Positions 1-8,118 of a stretch of DNA of 64,000 bases are shown piece by piece (within the stretch, counting starts at the first letter, position 1; every line of letters begins with the position of its first letter). The position numbers and the translations under genes were made by a program. The notes beneath the pieces are model-generated. The model saw nothing but the letters and a program-made list of their open reading frames with translations, made no database searches and was not told where the DNA came from. Source of the stretch: Streptomyces dioscori (GTDB lineage Bacteria > Actinomycetota > Actinomycetes > Streptomycetales > Streptomycetaceae); NCBI RefSeq assembly GCF_003024195.1, contig NZ_KZ679044.1:62001-126000 (forward strand), written 5' to 3'.

Positions 1-1
1 G

Positions 2-427
2 ACGGCGCTGCGCGCCGAGCACGGTGAACTGACCGGTCTGCCGCTGCGGCGGCTCACCGGCGCGCTCGAACTGACCCGAATCACCGACCCCGTCGCGTCC
101 TTCGACTGCGACACCTGGGACGACATCGCCGCCGCCCGGGCACGTATCAGGGAGCATGGGCACGTGTTGGATGAATGGATCACCGCAGTCAAGGACGAAC
201 TGGGCATCGACCTGGACGTCGACACCGACGTCCTGCTCGACCTCGCCCGCGACGCCGCCCACGGCGTGGCCCGCCCGGCGGCCCCGCTGACGACGTTCCT
301 CGTCGGATACGCGGCGGGCCGGGCCGAGGGCGGCCCCGAAGCAGTCGCGGAGGCCGCCCGCAAGGCCGCGGCACTCGCGCTGCGCTGGGCGGCGGAGGCC
401 GAGTCCACCGGCCCGGACGCCGGATGA
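2..427 (+). CDS. MobA-like nucleotidyltransferase C-terminus fused to a small helical (DUF6457-like) domain, 5' partial
   Basis: The reading frame is open from the window edge, so the N-terminal GTP-binding part is missing. The first visible residues end in 'FDCDTWDDIAAARARI', which resembles the C-terminus of MobA, the molybdenum cofactor guanylyltransferase. A helical domain of about 85 residues starting near 'LDEWITAVKDELGID' follows without a stop and looks like DUF6457. A GTG at 164 could start the helical part alone, but the upstream frame is coding-like, so a fusion is more likely. The TGA overlaps the ATG of moeA (ATGA, 424-427), which implies translational coupling within molybdenum cofactor biosynthesis. 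The family name of the C-terminal domain is from memory. Confidence 0.7.
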   Translation, partial: TALRAEHGELTGLPLRRLTGALELTRITDPVASFDCDTWDDIAAARARIREHGHVLDEWITAVKDELGIDLDVDTDVLLDLARDAAHGVARPAAPLTTFLVGYAAGRAEGGPEAVAEAARKAAALALRWAAEAESTGPDAG

Positions 428-1803
428 CCGCCTCGGGGCAGTTCGAGGAGATCGACTTCGACGTCGAGGAAGCCCTGGCCCTGGTCAAGGAAGGCGGTGC
501 CCCGGTGCCCGACGACTCCGGATCCACCGGAGCCTCCCGTCCGGTGCCCTCCCCGGCCCCGGCAGCCGGGAGCCGGAAGGACACCGCCGAGCAGCACACC
601 GAGCACCACACCGCCACGCCCTGGCAGCGGGCCCGCGCCATCGCCGGGCGGGCCCCACGCCGCCCGGACACCGCCGTCTCCGTCACGCTGGACGCCGCGC
701 TGGGCCTCGTCCTCGCCGCACCGCTCGCCGCGCTCTCGGACCTGCCGTCCTTCGACACGTCCGCGATGGACGGCTGGGCGGTCGCGGGTCCCGGCCCGTG
801 GGACGTGCGGGCCGAGGGGGTACTCGCGGGACATGCCCAACCGCAGCGGCTCACCGACGGCGAGGCGGTCAGGATCGCCACCGGCGCGCGGATCCCGCAG
901 GACACCTCCGCCGTGATCCGCAGTGAGCACGGCCGCACCGACGAGAAGGAGCGGCTGTACGCGACACGGGACGTCGTGCACGGTCAGGACATCCGGCCCC
1001 GCGGCCAGGAGTGCCGCGCCGGCGACCCCCTGCTGCCCCCCGGCACGCTGGTCACCCCGGCCGTGCTCGGGCTCGCGGCCGCCGCCGGATACGACACCGT
1101 CGCCGCCCTCCCCCGGCCCCGTGCGGAAATCCTGGTCCTCGGCGACGAGTTGCTCACCGAAGGGCTGCCGCACGACGGGCTGATCCGGGACGCGCTCGGC
1201 CCGATGCTGCCGTCCTGGCTGCGCGCGCTCGGCGCGGAGGTCATCGCGGTACGCCGGCTCGGCGACGACGCCGAAGCCCTGCGCAAGGCCCTCAGGCGTT
1301 CCGATGCCGACCTGATCGTCACGACCGGGGGCACCGCCGCCGGACCCGTGGACCACGTCCACCCGATCCTGCGCCGCCTCGGCGCCGAACTCCTGGTGGA
1401 CGGCGTCCAGGTGCGTCCCGGCCACCCGATGCTCCTGGCGCGCCTCAAGGAGAACCAGCACCTCGTCGGGCTGCCGGGCAATCCGCTCGCCGCCGTCTCC
1501 GGCCTCCTCACGCTCGCCGAGCCACTGCTGCGCACCCTCGCGGGACGCGCGGCGCCGGAGCCGTACACGCTGCCCCTTCAGGACAGCGTGCACGGGCACC
1601 CGTACGACACCCGGCTCGTTCCTGTCGTGCTGCGCGGGGAGCGGGCCGCGCCGCTGCACTACAACGGGCCGGCCATGCTGCGGGGTATCGCCGTGGCCGA
1701 CGCGCTCGCGGTCGTGCCGCCGGGCGGTGCACGGCCGGGTCAGGAACTTGAGATCCTCGACCTGCCCTGGGCCATGGCTGGGATCGAGGTGTGTTTCACG
1801 TGA
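424..1803 (+). CDS. moeA: Molybdopterin molybdotransferase MoeA
   Basis: MoeA inserts molybdate into adenylylated molybdopterin, a late step in molybdenum cofactor synthesis in the cytoplasm. The 459-residue product carries the MoeA landmarks in order: 'PSFDTSAMDGWAV' near residue 108, 'GDELL', the MPT-binding segment 'VTTGGTAAGPVDHV' and 'GLPGNPLAAV'. The first 65 or so residues are polar and Pro/Ala-rich and precede the usual MoeA start, so they look like an actinobacterial extension. The start is set by the ATGA overlap with the MobA-like gene. The 3' end overlaps the next gene by 13 bases, and that overlap contains a parS site, so the last codons (C-F-T) are parS sequence. Confidence 0.9.
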   Translation: MTASGQFEEIDFDVEEALALVKEGGAPVPDDSGSTGASRPVPSPAPAAGSRKDTAEQHTEHHTATPWQRARAIAGRAPRRPDTAVSVTLDAALGLVLAAPLAALSDLPSFDTSAMDGWAVAGPGPWDVRAEGVLAGHAQPQRLTDGEAVRIATGARIPQDTSAVIRSEHGRTDEKERLYATRDVVHGQDIRPRGQECRAGDPLLPPGTLVTPAVLGLAAAAGYDTVAALPRPRAEILVLGDELLTEGLPHDGLIRDALGPMLPSWLRALGAEVIAVRRLGDDAEALRKALRRSDADLIVTTGGTAAGPVDHVHPILRRLGAELLVDGVQVRPGHPMLLARLKENQHLVGLPGNPLAAVSGLLTLAEPLLRTLAGRAAPEPYTLPLQDSVHGHPYDTRLVPVVLRGERAAPLHYNGPAMLRGIAVADALAVVPPGGARPGQELEILDLPWAMAGIEVCFT

Positions 1804-2897
1804 AACTTCCGGGCCACGACGCGATCGCCCGCCAGGCGGGCGAACGCCTGGTCACCCATCGGGTGGAGCTGCCGCGCCAGCGGGTGGAACGCCCTCTGTT
1901 CCAGGTCACCAAACGCGTCCTCATGGCGTTGCTGGTGCTGGTCGGCACGGCTTTCATCGTCTATTTCGACCGCGAGGGGTACACCGACAACTCCGACAAG
2001 TCGGTCGACCTGCTCGATGCCTTCTACTACGCGACCGTCACGCTCTCCACCACCGGGTACGGGGACATCACCCCGGTCAGTGACGGTGCCCGCCTCACCA
2101 ATATCTTCCTGATCACGCCTCTGCGCGTGCTGTTCCTGATCATCCTGGTCGGCACCACTCTCGAAGTCCTCACCGAACGGACCCGGGAGGAGTGGCGACT
2201 GAACCGCTGGAGGACCGCTTTGCGGGACCACACCGTTGTCATCGGGTTCGGCACGAAGGGCCGCTCGGCGATTCAGACCGTGTGTGCGACGGGGCTGAAG
2301 AAGGAGCAGGTCGTGGTCGTCGACCCCAGCTCGAAGGTGATCGAGGCGGCGACGGCGGACGGGTACGCGGGGGTGATCGGCGATGCCACGCGCAGTGACG
2401 TACTGCTGCGGGCCGAGGTGCAGCGGGCCCGGCAGATCATCATCGCGACCCAGCGCGACGACACCGCCGTACTCGTCACGCTGACGGCCCGGCAGCTCAA
2501 CCGCAAGGCGAAGATCGTGGCCGCCGTGCGCGAGGAGGAGAACGCGCCGCTGCTGAAGCAGTCCGGTGCCGACGCCGTCATCACCAGCGCGAGTGCCGCC
2601 GGCCGGCTGCTCGGTCTCTCCGTGCTCAGCCCCAGCGCGGGCATGGTCATGGAGGACCTCATCCAGCAGGGCAGCGGGCTCGACATCACCGAGCGGCCCG
2701 TCATAAAGGCCGAGGTCGGCAAGGGAGTCCGCGAGATCGAGGACCTGGTGGTGAGCGTCGTACGGGGGCATCGGGTGCTCGGCTACGACGATCCGGCCAT
2801 CGGGAAGCTGCAGTTGATGGACCGGCTGATCACCATCGTGCGGGTCAGTCCCCACAGCCACGTCGCACCGGACCTGAAGCCGCTGCCGCAGGACTGA
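1791..2897 (+). CDS. Two-TM potassium channel protein with TrkA-N (RCK) domain
   Basis: Probable K+ channel of the Kch/MthK architecture. Two membrane segments (about residues 42-60 and 103-123) flank a pore loop with the K+ selectivity filter 'TTGYGD' near residues 87-92. A Rossmann-type RCK/TrkA-N domain follows, with the nucleotide-binding glycine motif 'GFGTKGRSA' near 150 and an acidic residue after the next strand ('VVVD'), then a TrkA-C-like tail. The GTG start at 1791 lies inside the end of moeA, and its codons 2-5 (F-H-V-K) are encoded by the parS site. A later start would free the site from coding, but there is no good alternative before the first helix. Ligand and gating are unknown. 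Confidence 0.85.
   Translation: MFHVKLPGHDAIARQAGERLVTHRVELPRQRVERPLFQVTKRVLMALLVLVGTAFIVYFDREGYTDNSDKSVDLLDAFYYATVTLSTTGYGDITPVSDGARLTNIFLITPLRVLFLIILVGTTLEVLTERTREEWRLNRWRTALRDHTVVIGFGTKGRSAIQTVCATGLKKEQVVVVDPSSKVIEAATADGYAGVIGDATRSDVLLRAEVQRARQIIIATQRDDTAVLVTLTARQLNRKAKIVAAVREEENAPLLKQSGADAVITSASAAGRLLGLSVLSPSAGMVMEDLIQQGSGLDITERPVIKAEVGKGVREIEDLVVSVVRGHRVLGYDDPAIGKLQLMDRLITIVRVSPHSHVAPDLKPLPQD
1793..1806. other. parS centromere site (perfect palindrome)
   Basis: The sequence GTTTCACGTGAAAC is a perfect 14-bp palindrome and matches the Streptomyces parS consensus recognised by ParB. It lies in the 13-base overlap of moeA and the channel gene, so it is read in two protein frames. Streptomyces parS sites cluster around oriC. 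Confidence 0.93.
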
Positions 2898-2974
2898 GCC
2901 GCGCGTGGCGGGTTGCACCCCACGTGGCGGGCTCAATCCCCGCGTGACGGGCTGCCGGGAGTAGCCTCGCCCGC

Positions 2975-3955
2975 ATGCGAGCGATCACGATTCCCGAACC
3001 TGGTGGGCCCGAGGCGCTGGTGTGGGACGAGGTCCCGGACCCGGTGCCCGGCGAGGGCGAAGTGCTGGTTGAGGTGGTGGCCAGCGCGGCCAACCGCGCC
3101 GATCTGCTGCAGCGGCAGGGTTTCTACGACCCACCGCCCGGCGCGTCCCCGTACCCGGGGCTCGAATGCTCCGGACGGGTCGCCGCGCTCGGACCCGGCA
3201 CCTCGGGGTGGAACGTCGGGGACGAGGTGTGCGCGCTGCTCTCGGGCGGCGGGTACGCGGAGAAGGTGGCCGTCCCGGCCGGGCAGCTGCTGCCCGTGCC
3301 CGAGGGCGTCGACCTCGACAAGGCGGCCGCGCTGCCCGAGGTGTCCTGCACGGTCTGGTCCAACGTGTTCATGATCTCCCACCTGCGGCCCGGCGAGACG
3401 CTGCTGGTGCACGGTGGATCGAGCGGGATCGGCACGATGGCGATCCAGTTGGCCAAGGCCGTCGGGGCGAAGGTCGCCGTCACGGCGGGCAGCAAGGCGA
3501 AGCTGGACTTCTGCGCGGAGCTGGGTGCGGACGTGCTCATCAACTACCGCGAGCAGGATTTCGTCGAGGAGATCAAGGCGGCCACGGACGGGGTAGGCGC
3601 GGATGTCGTTCTCGACAACATGGGGGCGAAGTATCTGGGGCGCAATGTCACCGCTCTTGCCGCGAACGGGCGGCTCGCGATCATCGGGATGCAGGGCGGG
3701 GCCAAGGGGGAGCTGAACATCGGGGCGCTGCTGAGCAAGCGCGGCGCTGTCACCGCCACGTCGTTGCGGGCGCGGCCGGGTGCGGAGAAGGCGGCGATCG
3801 TGGCGGCCGTACGGGAGCATGTGTGGCCGTTGGTGGCTGGTGGGCGTGTGCGGCCGATCGTTGATCGGGAGCTTCCCATGCGTGATGCTGCTGCGGCGCA
3901 TCGGGTGTTGGAGGAGAGCAGTCACATCGGGAAGGTGCTGCTCACGTTGCCGTAG
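2975..3955 (+). CDS. NAD(P)H-quinone oxidoreductase, zinc-independent MDR family
   Basis: Medium-chain dehydrogenase/reductase of the quinone oxidoreductase subgroup, predicted to reduce quinones or enones with NADPH in the cytoplasm. The 326 residues show the N-terminal GroES-like fold ('GLECSGRVAALGPG') and the nucleotide-binding segment 'VHGGSSGIGTMAIQLAK' near residue 145, with the usual AxxGxxG-type glycines. The zinc-ligand cysteines of alcohol dehydrogenases are absent. The length is typical. It starts 77 bases after the channel gene and may share its transcript, although no functional link is evident. The substrate cannot be read from sequence. Confidence 0.88.
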   Translation: MRAITIPEPGGPEALVWDEVPDPVPGEGEVLVEVVASAANRADLLQRQGFYDPPPGASPYPGLECSGRVAALGPGTSGWNVGDEVCALLSGGGYAEKVAVPAGQLLPVPEGVDLDKAAALPEVSCTVWSNVFMISHLRPGETLLVHGGSSGIGTMAIQLAKAVGAKVAVTAGSKAKLDFCAELGADVLINYREQDFVEEIKAATDGVGADVVLDNMGAKYLGRNVTALAANGRLAIIGMQGGAKGELNIGALLSKRGAVTATSLRARPGAEKAAIVAAVREHVWPLVAGGRVRPIVDRELPMRDAAAAHRVLEESSHIGKVLLTLP

Positions 3956-3980
3956 GCCTACCGGCTGGGGGCGGGGTTCT

Positions 3981-4132
3981 GGGTGCGGGTCGGTGGGGGC
4001 TTGTCGCGCAGTTCCGCGCGCCCCTGAGGAGTGACGGGCTCGCCTTGGCGTGTTCGCGCGGGTGGTGAGAGTGGAGCCTTCGGTTCGGGTGCGGGTCGGT
4101 GGGGGCTGGCCGCGCAGTTCCCCGCGCCCCTG
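3981..4132 (+). repeat. Two copies of the dispersed 45-bp GC-rich repeat
   Basis: Copies at about 3981-4027 and 4086-4132 have the form gggtgcgggtcggtgggggc then a CGCGCAGTTCCCCGCGCCCC core. They fill most of the gap between two convergent genes. The first copy has a variant core (TTCCGCGCG). Confidence 0.85.
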
Positions 4133-4185
4133 ACAGGCGAAGGCTTCGCCTCGCCTTGTTCTTGGCGCGGGCGGGAGTGGAGATT

Positions 4186-4578
4186 TCAGCTTCGGCGGGT
4201 TCGTAGGGAGAGGAAGGCCAGGGCCAGGCCCAGGCCGATCAGGATCAGGCCGGTGCCCAGGGGGAGTACCTGGAGGGTGGGTTCCGAGGGGCGTACCGGG
4301 TGGTCGGCCGCGTCGTGTGCGTCGACGGGGCGGGCGGGCCGCTCCGGGGGCCGCGAGGGCTCCTGGGGCTCTGCGCTGTCCGGGTGAGCCGACGGGGTGT
4401 CCTCCGGCGGCGGGGGCGTCTCCCGGCCAGGGCGCTCGCGGCCCTCTCCCGCCCGGCTGCCGGCCCGCGACTCGGCGGGGACCGGCTCGTACGCGGCGGC
4501 GTACGGCGTGAACGCGGGGCCCGCCAGCAGAGGCAGCAGCAGGCCGGTCACGCGAAGAGTGCGAAGCCACGGAGTCAC
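4186..4578 (-). CDS. Hypothetical exported protein with C-terminal membrane anchor
   Basis: A 130-residue protein of no family I recognise. It opens with a signal-like stretch ('LRTLRVTGLLLPLLAGPAFT'), continues with about 65 residues rich in Pro, Glu, Arg and Ser, and ends with one hydrophobic helix ('LGTGLILIGLGLALAFL') and a basic tail (RTRRS). That is the layout of a small surface protein held by a C-terminal anchor. I chose the GTG at 4578 because GGGAGGGGG lies about 7 bases upstream; longer starts lack such a site. The gene is convergent with the oxidoreductase and divergent from padR. Confidence 0.6.
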   Translation of the reverse strand: MTPWLRTLRVTGLLLPLLAGPAFTPYAAAYEPVPAESRAGSRAGEGRERPGRETPPPPEDTPSAHPDSAEPQEPSRPPERPARPVDAHDAADHPVRPSEPTLQVLPLGTGLILIGLGLALAFLSLRTRRS

Positions 4579-4729
4579 GTCGGTGACCCCCTCCCGGTAC
4601 GGAGGACGGTACGGAGGATCCAAGATCAGCGGATTCAGCCTCACACGGCGTGCGCGCACCGGCATCCGGAGCCCGGAACCCCGGCCGCCCGGTCCTGTCA
4701 CGCTCAGTGGCAGCCGTGCCGCGCACAGG

Positions 4730-4742
4730 TGTACGGGGTACA
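4730..4742. promoter_or_regulatory. Operator-like palindrome before the PadR gene
   Basis: TGTAC-ggg-GTACA is a perfect inverted repeat ending 8 bases before the padR start codon. GTAT-gtcg-ATAC at 4749-4760 spans the start itself. The spacing suggests autoregulation and possibly a leaderless transcript with a -10 at TACAGA. Confidence 0.5.
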
Positions 4743-4750
4743 GATCGGGT

Positions 4751-5326
4751 ATGTCGATACGCCATGGCCTGCTGGCGCTCCTGGAGCGCGGTCCCCGCTA
4801 CGGCTCCCGGCTGCGCACCGAGTTCGAGGCGCGCACCGGCTCGACCTGGCCGCTGAACATCGGCCAGGTCTACACGACCCTCGCCCGGCTGGAACGGGAC
4901 GGCCTGGTCGTACAGCAGGGCGCCGACGAGGCGGGACACGTGCTGTACGCGCTGACGGACGCCGGACGGGCCGAGCTGCGGTCCTGGTTCATCCGTCCCG
5001 TGGAGCGATCGAATCTGCCGCGCGACGAACTGGCGATCAAGCTGGCCATGGCGGTCGGGGCGCCGGGAGCCGACGTCCGGGCGGTCGTGGAGGCGCAGCG
5101 GCGGTATCTCTCGGAGGCCATGCACACGTACACCCGGCTCAGGGCCCGGTCGCTCGCGGAGGCGCCCGCGCACCGGGACGAGGTGGCGCGGCTGCTGGTG
5201 CTGGAGCATCTGATCTTCCGCGCGGAGGCCGAGATCCGCTGGCTGGACCACTGCGAGGCCCGGCTGCTGCGGCTCGCGGAGGCGGCGGCGACGGAGCCGC
5301 CGCCCCCGTCGCCGCCGCCCGCCTGA
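4751..5326 (+). CDS. PadR family transcriptional regulator
   Basis: Winged-helix DNA-binding regulator of 191 residues. The N-terminal PadR domain has the typical 'GLLALLERGPRYGSRL' helix and the wing region 'NIGQVYTTLARLERDGLV' followed by 'YALTDAGRAEL'. The C-terminal half is helical (PadR-C/Vir-like) and ends in a Pro-rich tail. The ATG at 4751 gives the conserved PadR N-terminus; no Shine-Dalgarno sequence is seen, and the two palindromes at the start suggest leaderless, autoregulated expression. PadR proteins usually repress a neighbouring transporter or enzyme gene, but none is obvious, so the target and effector are unknown. Confidence 0.87.
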   Translation: MSIRHGLLALLERGPRYGSRLRTEFEARTGSTWPLNIGQVYTTLARLERDGLVVQQGADEAGHVLYALTDAGRAELRSWFIRPVERSNLPRDELAIKLAMAVGAPGADVRAVVEAQRRYLSEAMHTYTRLRARSLAEAPAHRDEVARLLVLEHLIFRAEAEIRWLDHCEARLLRLAEAAATEPPPPSPPPA

Positions 5327-5412
5327 CGCGGGGCGGACGTTCGTACAGGGTGGATCACGCCCTGGAGGGGGCACCACGCTGGTGACGTGTGTGAGTGCGA
5401 GAGAATGGCGGC

Positions 5413-5955
5413 ATGGAGATGCCGAGGAACGAGAGGTCACCGGAGAACCCCCAGATCCTGGTCGTAGGCCAGGACGGGATGGCTCTCGGTGGCGGTGGAG
5501 ACGAGGACTCCCGAGAGATTCCGGTGACGGAGATGGTGGAACAGCCGGCCAAGGTCATGCGCATCGGGAGCATGATCAAGCAGCTGCTGGAGGAGGTGCG
5601 TGCGGCACCCTTGGACGAGGCGAGCCGGGTACGGCTCAAGGAGATCCACGCCAGCTCGGTGAAGGAGCTGGAGGACGGGCTCGCGCCCGATCTCGTCGAC
5701 GAACTGGAGCGGCTCTCCCTGCCGTTCACGGACGACGGCATCCCCTCCGACGCCGAACTGCGGATCGCGCAGGCTCAGTTGGTCGGCTGGCTGGAGGGTC
5801 TCTTCCACGGGATCCAGACCACCCTGTTCGCCCAGCAGATGGCGGCCAGGGCCCAGTTGGAGCAGATGCGCCGGGCGCTGCCGCCGGGCGCGGGCGGTGA
5901 GGAAGAGCTGGTGGACCCGCGGGCGGGCGGCCGTTCGGGCGGCCCGTACCTGTAG
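5413..5955 (+). CDS. bpa: Bacterial proteasome activator Bpa
   Basis: Bpa (DUF2587 family) forms a dodecameric ring that binds the 20S proteasome and promotes ATP-independent degradation in actinobacteria. The 180-residue protein has the expected layout: a disordered polar N-terminus (about 1-40), a helical core with 'EMVEQPAKVMRIGSMIKQLL' near 42-61, and a flexible Gly-rich tail ending 'GGPYL', the Tyr-Leu terminus used to dock into proteasome alpha-subunit pockets. The ATG at 5413 has GAGAG upstream. The last codons are duplicated just past the stop (5970-5989). No proteasome genes lie in the window, which is normal because bpa is unlinked to prcBA. Confidence 0.88.
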   Translation: MEMPRNERSPENPQILVVGQDGMALGGGGDEDSREIPVTEMVEQPAKVMRIGSMIKQLLEEVRAAPLDEASRVRLKEIHASSVKELEDGLAPDLVDELERLSLPFTDDGIPSDAELRIAQAQLVGWLEGLFHGIQTTLFAQQMAARAQLEQMRRALPPGAGGEEELVDPRAGGRSGGPYL

Positions 5956-6010
5956 ACGCAGTCAGGGGACCGTACCTGTACACGCAGTCGTTCGAGACGC
6001 AGCCATACGA

Positions 6011-6070
6011 GAAGCAGTAGTGCGAGAGGGGCCCGGCAGAGATGCCGGGCCCCTCTCGCACTACTGCTTC
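6011..6070. terminator. Bidirectional terminator, perfect 28-bp stem
   Basis: Arms 6011-6038 and 6043-6070 are perfect complements around a GAGA tetraloop. The structure sits between convergent bpa and the PASTA kinase gene and should terminate both. Confidence 0.9.
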
Positions 6071-6089
6071 TACGGCGGTTCGCGACGGA

Positions 6090-7766
6090 TCAGGCGGGGT
6101 CGCCCGTCGACACATAGAGCTGAATCTTCGGCATGCTCTTGGGGTCGACGTCCGTCTCCGCCTCGGGGATCTGGGTCATGACCGTGCCCTCGCCGTACGC
6201 GTTCTCGTCCACCGTCTTGGCCTCGTACTGCCAGCCCGCCGCCTGGAAGCACGCCTTCACGGAATCGATGTTCTTGAACTTGAAGTTCGGGACCTTGATC
6301 TTGTCGGCGTCGTTGTACGACTCGTCGGGCTCCGTGCACTCGGTCGTGTCGATCTTCTTCGTGGTGTCCGGACCCTTGTGGTTCTCCCCCGCGGCCTCCT
6401 CGGAGGCGGACGCGCGGGCGCTGTTGGCGGCGTCCGTCTTCTTGTCGTCGTCGCCACCGCCCATCGACAGAGCGGTGATCAGCCCGCCGATGGCGAGCAG
6501 CGCGACGACGATCGAGCCCACGATCACCGGCATGTTGCTCTTGCCGCCACCGCCGGAGGCGCCCGCGGACTGCGGGGACATCGTGTACGGCGGCGGGGTC
6601 GTCAGGCCCTGCTGCGGGCTGTACGCGGCGGTCTGGTGCGGGGTCGGGTAGCCGCCCTGCTGGGGATAGCCGTACGACGGAGTCGGCGCGTGCGCGGGGT
6701 TCGGCGCCGGAGTGGGCGCGGGCGTCGACGGGCCGTAGGGACCAGGCTGGTACGGCGTCTGCACGTTGCCCTGGGGTGCCTGCGCCGAATGGTCGACCGG
6801 CGGGAACACCGCGGAGCCCACACCGGCTCCGCTGGACGTCTGCACGCCCGGCACGATGCTCGGGGGCACCGCCTGCACGGACTGGGCCACGCGCAGGCAC
6901 TCGTCCCGCATCGACTCCGCGCTGACGAAACGCTCGTTCGGGTTCTTCTTCAGCGCACGGGCGATCAGCGCGTCCACGGCCGGCGGCAGCGAGCGGTTGA
7001 CCGAGGAGGCCGCGACGGGTGTCTCCTGGACGTGCGCGTACGCGATGGCCAGCGGTGAGTCCGCCTCGAACGGCAGCCGCCCGGTGACCAGTTGGAAGAG
7101 CATGATGCCGACCGAGTACAGGTCGGAGCGGGCGTCGACACCGCGGCCGAGGGCCTGCTCGGGGGAGAGGTACTGCGGAGTGCCGACGACCATGCCGGTC
7201 TGGGTCATGGAGGTCACACCGGACTGCATGGCGCGGGCGATGCCGAAGTCCATCACCTTGACCACGCCGCGCTTCGTCATCATGACGTTGCCCGGCTTGA
7301 TGTCGCGGTGGACCAGCCCCATCTCGTGGCTGATCTCCAGCGCGGCCAGCACGTCCGCGGTGATCTTCAGCGCCTTGTCGACGGGCATGGCGCCGTACTG
7401 CGCGACGTCCTGGTCGAGGACCGAGCCGAGCGGCCGGCCCTCCACGTACTCCATGACGATGTACGGGGTCGGCGCCCCGGAGCCGCCTTCGAGCTGGGTG
7501 TCCTCGCCGGTGTCGAAGACCGAGACGATGTTCGTGTGCGTGAGCTTGGCCACCGACTGGGCCTCGCGGCGGAACCGCTCGCGAAAGGCCTGCTCACGGC
7601 CGAGGTCGGTGTGCAGTGTCTTGATCGCGACCTGCCGGTCGAGCACCGAGTCGTAGGCGAGGTGCACGGACGCCATGCCGCCCTCGCCGAGCAGGTCGCG
7701 CAGCTGGTAGCGCCCGCCGGCGACCGATCGCCCCACGTACCGCCCGTGTCCGCCGTCCTGGCTCAT
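6090..7766 (-). CDS. Membrane Ser/Thr protein kinase with one PASTA domain (PknB type)
   Basis: A 558-residue Hanks-type kinase. The kinase domain (about 17-280) has the P-loop 'GEGGMASVH', the lysine in 'VAIKTL', the catalytic 'HRDIKPGNV', DFG ('VMDFGIA') and an activation loop 'TSMTQTGMVVGTPQYLSPEQ' with phosphorylatable threonines. A Pro/Gln-rich juxtamembrane segment (about 300-410) precedes one TM helix ('IVGSIVVALLAIGGLITAL'). The extracellular part holds a single PASTA-like domain ('KVPNFKFKNIDSVKACFQAA' to the C-terminus), which in this family binds muropeptides or lipid II; PknB proper has three to four. The gene is divergent from a second kinase, and GCGGAAAG precedes the ATG. Confidence 0.92.
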   Translation of the reverse strand: MSQDGGHGRYVGRSVAGGRYQLRDLLGEGGMASVHLAYDSVLDRQVAIKTLHTDLGREQAFRERFRREAQSVAKLTHTNIVSVFDTGEDTQLEGGSGAPTPYIVMEYVEGRPLGSVLDQDVAQYGAMPVDKALKITADVLAALEISHEMGLVHRDIKPGNVMMTKRGVVKVMDFGIARAMQSGVTSMTQTGMVVGTPQYLSPEQALGRGVDARSDLYSVGIMLFQLVTGRLPFEADSPLAIAYAHVQETPVAASSVNRSLPPAVDALIARALKKNPNERFVSAESMRDECLRVAQSVQAVPPSIVPGVQTSSGAGVGSAVFPPVDHSAQAPQGNVQTPYQPGPYGPSTPAPTPAPNPAHAPTPSYGYPQQGGYPTPHQTAAYSPQQGLTTPPPYTMSPQSAGASGGGGKSNMPVIVGSIVVALLAIGGLITALSMGGGDDDKKTDAANSARASASEEAAGENHKGPDTTKKIDTTECTEPDESYNDADKIKVPNFKFKNIDSVKACFQAAGWQYEAKTVDENAYGEGTVMTQIPEAETDVDPKSMPKIQLYVSTGDPA

Positions 7767-8118
7767 CTTTCCGCGTCCCCCATCGGCAGTGCGCCGTCAC
7801 GCGGGCGAAGTCGTCTGGTGTGGCTCCCGCGGCCGGTGATCTCTGGTGTTATTCAGGCCAAGTCTGCCGGAGGGCACTGACACGTCAAGCTCGGTGCCCG
7901 TTCCGTGACCGTACGCGTAGGAAGCGTCGCGGAAGCGTTACAGGTGCTGTACGGCCGGTACACACAATGTGCACCCGCGGACCGGCCGCGGGTTCCGCGA
8001 GCGGGTCCATCACGGACCGGCGCTTCGCGTGGAGGCTGTAGCGTGGCCCGACGGAGACCGTAACAACCACCGCGCGTACTACGTCGACCGGTGCGGACAG
8101 AAACGACGGCGAGGACTG
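7767..8118. promoter_or_regulatory. Divergent promoter region of two Ser/Thr kinase genes
   Basis: This 352-bp gap separates the two divergent kinase genes and holds no ORF I can support. It contains TGTAC-ggccg-GTACA at 7948-7962 and the adjoining CACA-a-TGTG at 7963-7971, both possible operators. No clear -35/-10 pair was found. Confidence 0.45.

Noticed and set aside
189..938. Long minus-strand ORF antisense to moeA, with many similar antisense ORFs across the window
   Set aside because: Composition is Arg/Pro/Ala-rich with poor codon bias, and it is fully covered by a recognised gene. This is the usual shadow effect at about 72% GC.
3981..4132. Possible CRISPR array from regularly spaced repeats
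   Set aside because: Copies are imperfect, change orientation, have conserved linkers rather than unique spacers, and no cas genes are present.
2933..5440. 835-residue minus-strand ORF
   Set aside because: It crosses three supported genes and a repeat region and shows no domain; it is open only because of GC-rich codons.
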